6,888 nt of DNA from Lentisphaerota bacterium. GTDB taxonomy: Bacteria > Verrucomicrobiota > Lentisphaeria > Oligosphaerales > Oligosphaeraceae. Positions within the stretch are counted from its first letter, which is position 1. Every line of letters begins with the position of its first letter. The stretch lies in assembly GCA_012800625.1 (NCBI GenBank), contig JAAZIY010000324.1:1-6888 (forward strand), read 5' to 3'. The notes under the pieces are model-generated. The model was not told the origin of the DNA and made no database searches. It saw nothing but the letters and a program-made list of their open reading frames with translations. The position numbers were made by a program, and so were the translations under genes. Below are positions 6,101 to 6,888 of the stretch, in pieces.

Positions 6101-6695
6101 CGAGGGCAGCATGGTGCGCGTCGGCGCATACCTGAGCGCAGTCTCCATCAGGACCGCCAAGCGAGACCAGCGCCCCTGGGCCATTTTGCAGATCGAAAAC
6201 CGCGAGGCCAGCCTCGAGGCATTGCTGTTCAGCGATAATTACGCTGAAAACCTGCGCACCTACCCCAGCGCACTGCAGGCCGGCAAGGTGCTTATGCTCG
6301 AAGGAGAGGTCTCCCAGCGAGACCCGGACGCGCCCGCCAACCTCATCGTCAGCCGCGCCGTCCCCATCGAGCAGGCCAATGTCGTCTTTGCCGGCTCGCT
6401 GATGCTCAAAATCCAGCAGTCCGAGTTTGACTCCGAGAAGCTTGCTCGGCTAAAGCAGCTTTGTCAGGACAATCCTGGCGACACGCCGCTTATCTGCTGC
6501 CTGGCCTGCGACAACGGGTCTCTGGTTTTTGTCAGCAACGACAAGCGCGGGGTAACTTATTCAGCGCAGCTACAGCGCCAGCTCAGTGCGCTTTCCGGTC
6601 GCGACAGCCTGATTGTACGCGCCTGCAAACAGCGTCCGAAGGCCAAATCCAGAAACGGCTGGCGACGCAACAACGGCATTGTTTTGGACAACTAG
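3123..6695 (+). CDS. dnaE: DNA polymerase III subunit alpha (DnaE)
   Basis: This is the catalytic subunit of the replicative polymerase, 1190 aa against 1160 in E. coli. It runs in order: PHP domain (about 5-280; FVHLHVHSDYSMLDG near the start), palm, fingers and thumb (about 285-820), helix-hairpin-helix (around 838-860), OB fold (about 995-1085) and a C-terminal tail ending in a basic stretch. The palm aspartates are D414 and D416 in PDFDIDL and D573 in KMDFLGL. The PGRGSGAGS motif (371-379) and the finger segment FNKSHSAAYA (763-772) are present. QGSLF (924-928) matches the sliding-clamp binding pentapeptide. The PHP site keeps H9, H11, D18, H43, E68, H90 (or H89), C140, D208 and H210, where E. 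coli has lost ligands. The start is fixed because the PHP motif begins at residue 5, yet no Shine-Dalgarno sequence precedes it. The frame is intact, and no intein or split is seen. It is DnaE, not PolC, since no exonuclease domain is inserted. Confidence 0.98.
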   Translation: MSFPFVHLHVHSDYSMLDGAIRCSDLVGQAKKFGMPAIAVTDHGNMSACFELLQEGKKQGVKPILGCEFYVAPGSHLVKDQSLPNYQGHHLVCLAENLQGYQNLCHLNEEAWLRGFYYKPRVDKELLKKYSEGLIALSACLGGEIPTLLAKNKEEEAEATLVQYLQIFGKENFFIELQDHGLEEQALVNPKLIELAKKHQVGMVVCNDAHYLRREDAQAHDLFLCIGTQTNIHDEKRFRFANNEFYLKSPEEMHKLFPELPEAYQNTVEIARRCEVRLPTVSEDKVNHYPEFPVPEGMSREAYLRQQCLKGMQWRYGQDFASPDLDEEAKSKLARMDYELGVIAASGFTSYFLVVWDFLAYAAKQDIPLGPGRGSGAGSIVAYVLGITHIDPLRYGLLFERFLNPERVSPPDFDIDLCERRRHEVIEYVRHKYGAENVVQIGTFGTLKAKAVIKDVARAMGRSVDDANRITKLIPNDPKMTLTKAMHGDAKNNLAPSKELQDLHDNNPWVQELWKFALTLEGMNRNLSIHAAGVIISDQRVSNIVPIAKGAGDEPITQFSAGPCEELGLLKMDFLGLKTLTIIQDALDLIKKHEGRDIKSNDIPIEDKASFELLNQGQTIAIFQLESAGMQSLCRRFGVSRLEDIIALIALYRPGPIKFRDEFIARKTGRIPVDYELPEMQPILEETYGIMLYQEQIMQVVQAVAGFSLGNADILRRAMGKKDVEVMLEQFGKFQQGCQKRNLPEPVIKSIWDKIVMFAGYGFNKSHSAAYALLSYRTAWLKANYPVHFMAAVLSSEQGNAEKLSFYLKECRSMNIRILPPDVNVCDSCFSVDGDNIRFGLAAVKGVGSATVASIIKARQEGGAFKDLNDFCERVENNSKKNLENLIKAGALDCFGLRRSQLLAVCEDALAIAAQAIKDRQSGQGSLFDMLAPEERKVVELPVLDLPEWSLGDILDYEKELLGFYISGHPIAESQELVDKFQLDDLSVIQQMPEGSMVRVGAYLSAVSIRTAKRDQRPWAILQIENREASLEALLFSDNYAENLRTYPSALQAGKVLMLEGEVSQRDPDAPANLIVSRAVPIEQANVVFAGSLMLKIQQSEFDSEKLARLKQLCQDNPGDTPLICCLACDNGSLVFVSNDKRGVTYSAQLQRQLSALSGRDSLIVRACKQRPKAKSRNGWRRNNGIVLDN

Positions 6696-6888
6696 CCGAG
6701 ACACGGCCAAGCTCAAAAAACTTAGTGTGACTTTGTCCGTCTTAGGAATCATGAAAAAATAAATTGTTAAACTTTACTGAGCAGATTCGCTTTCTTGCTA
6801 TACAGTATATTCGGGTTTTTCTTGTACATACTGCCCAGAAACAACTCAACTTGACAATTTAAATTTTCATAGTTCCAAGCATGACATA
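6696..6888. other. AT-rich region downstream of dnaE
   Basis: No gene is seen. The stretch is markedly richer in A and T than the rest of the window. It holds a perfect TTGACA (6851-6856) next to the palindrome AATTTAAATT (6856-6865). This could be the -35 of a promoter for a gene beyond the window edge, but no matching -10 at normal spacing is visible before the end. I find no convincing terminator after dnaE: the only hairpin at its stop, GCCG with CGGC (6695-6707), is 4 bp and has no U-run. Confidence 0.4.

Noticed and set aside
6743..6762. AGGA followed by a three-codon ATG-AAA-AAA-TAA frame
   Set aside because: It is too short to support as a gene and lies in AT-rich DNA where such strings are common.
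6799..6809. TATACAGTATA palindrome as a possible LexA box
   Set aside because: Only an 11-base palindrome is present, and the second half of the known SOS box pattern is missing.
6761..6860. AAATTGTTAA and TTGACAATTT as an inverted repeat
   Set aside because: It is a 9-of-10 match in AT-rich DNA with 80 bases between arms, easily due to chance.

Overview
The window holds three complete protein genes, all on the + strand: a nickel-pincer lactate racemase family protein (larA, 403-1680), a xylose-isomerase-like TIM-barrel sugar (phosphate) isomerase/epimerase (2023-3021), and the catalytic alpha subunit of the replicative DNA polymerase III (dnaE, 3123-6695). I see no rRNA, tRNA, CRISPR array, transposase or prophage gene. 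The organism is a moderately GC-rich bacterium that uses the ATA isoleucine codon fairly freely. The dispersed GCCGGC hairpin repeats and the short G- or C-rich intergenic tandem repeats remind me of Lentisphaerota, Kiritimatiellota and Verrucomicrobiota genomes. That placement rests on impression and is of low certainty.

Layout. Positions 1-402 carry no convincing gene. They hold a GCCGGC hairpin repeat (5-37), a 14-bp inverted repeat (32-45 with 150-163), a GTCCCA tandem tract and two possible sigma70-type promoters in front of larA. LarA has every catalytic and cofactor-binding residue I can recall for the Lactiplantibacillus plantarum enzyme, each shifted by one position. The cofactor-synthesis genes larB, larC and larE are not in the window. 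Directly after the larA stop come a four-run G-quadruplex motif and an inverted copy of the same hairpin repeat, so larA is bracketed by repeats facing each other.

Positions 1742-2022 lead into the isomerase gene. They hold a 10-bp tandem repeat, an AT-rich stretch, and a promoter with a perfect TTGACA -35 whose -10 lies inside a long dyad (1928-1978) that looks like an operator. The isomerase gene has a good ribosome binding site and is followed 5 bases after its stop by a strong terminator-like hairpin (3027-3053). dnaE therefore probably has its own promoter, and the best candidate would start transcription almost at the ATG, on a message with no visible Shine-Dalgarno sequence.

How the genes relate. 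LarA and the isomerase are both small-molecule isomerases of hydroxy-acid or sugar type, but the repeat block, separate promoter and operator argue against one operon. dnaE is housekeeping. Its PHP domain keeps all nine metal-binding residues, which points to possible intrinsic proofreading. I found no clearly new multi-gene system. The most interesting items are the facing repeats with the G-quadruplex, the promoter dyad, and the intact PHP site.
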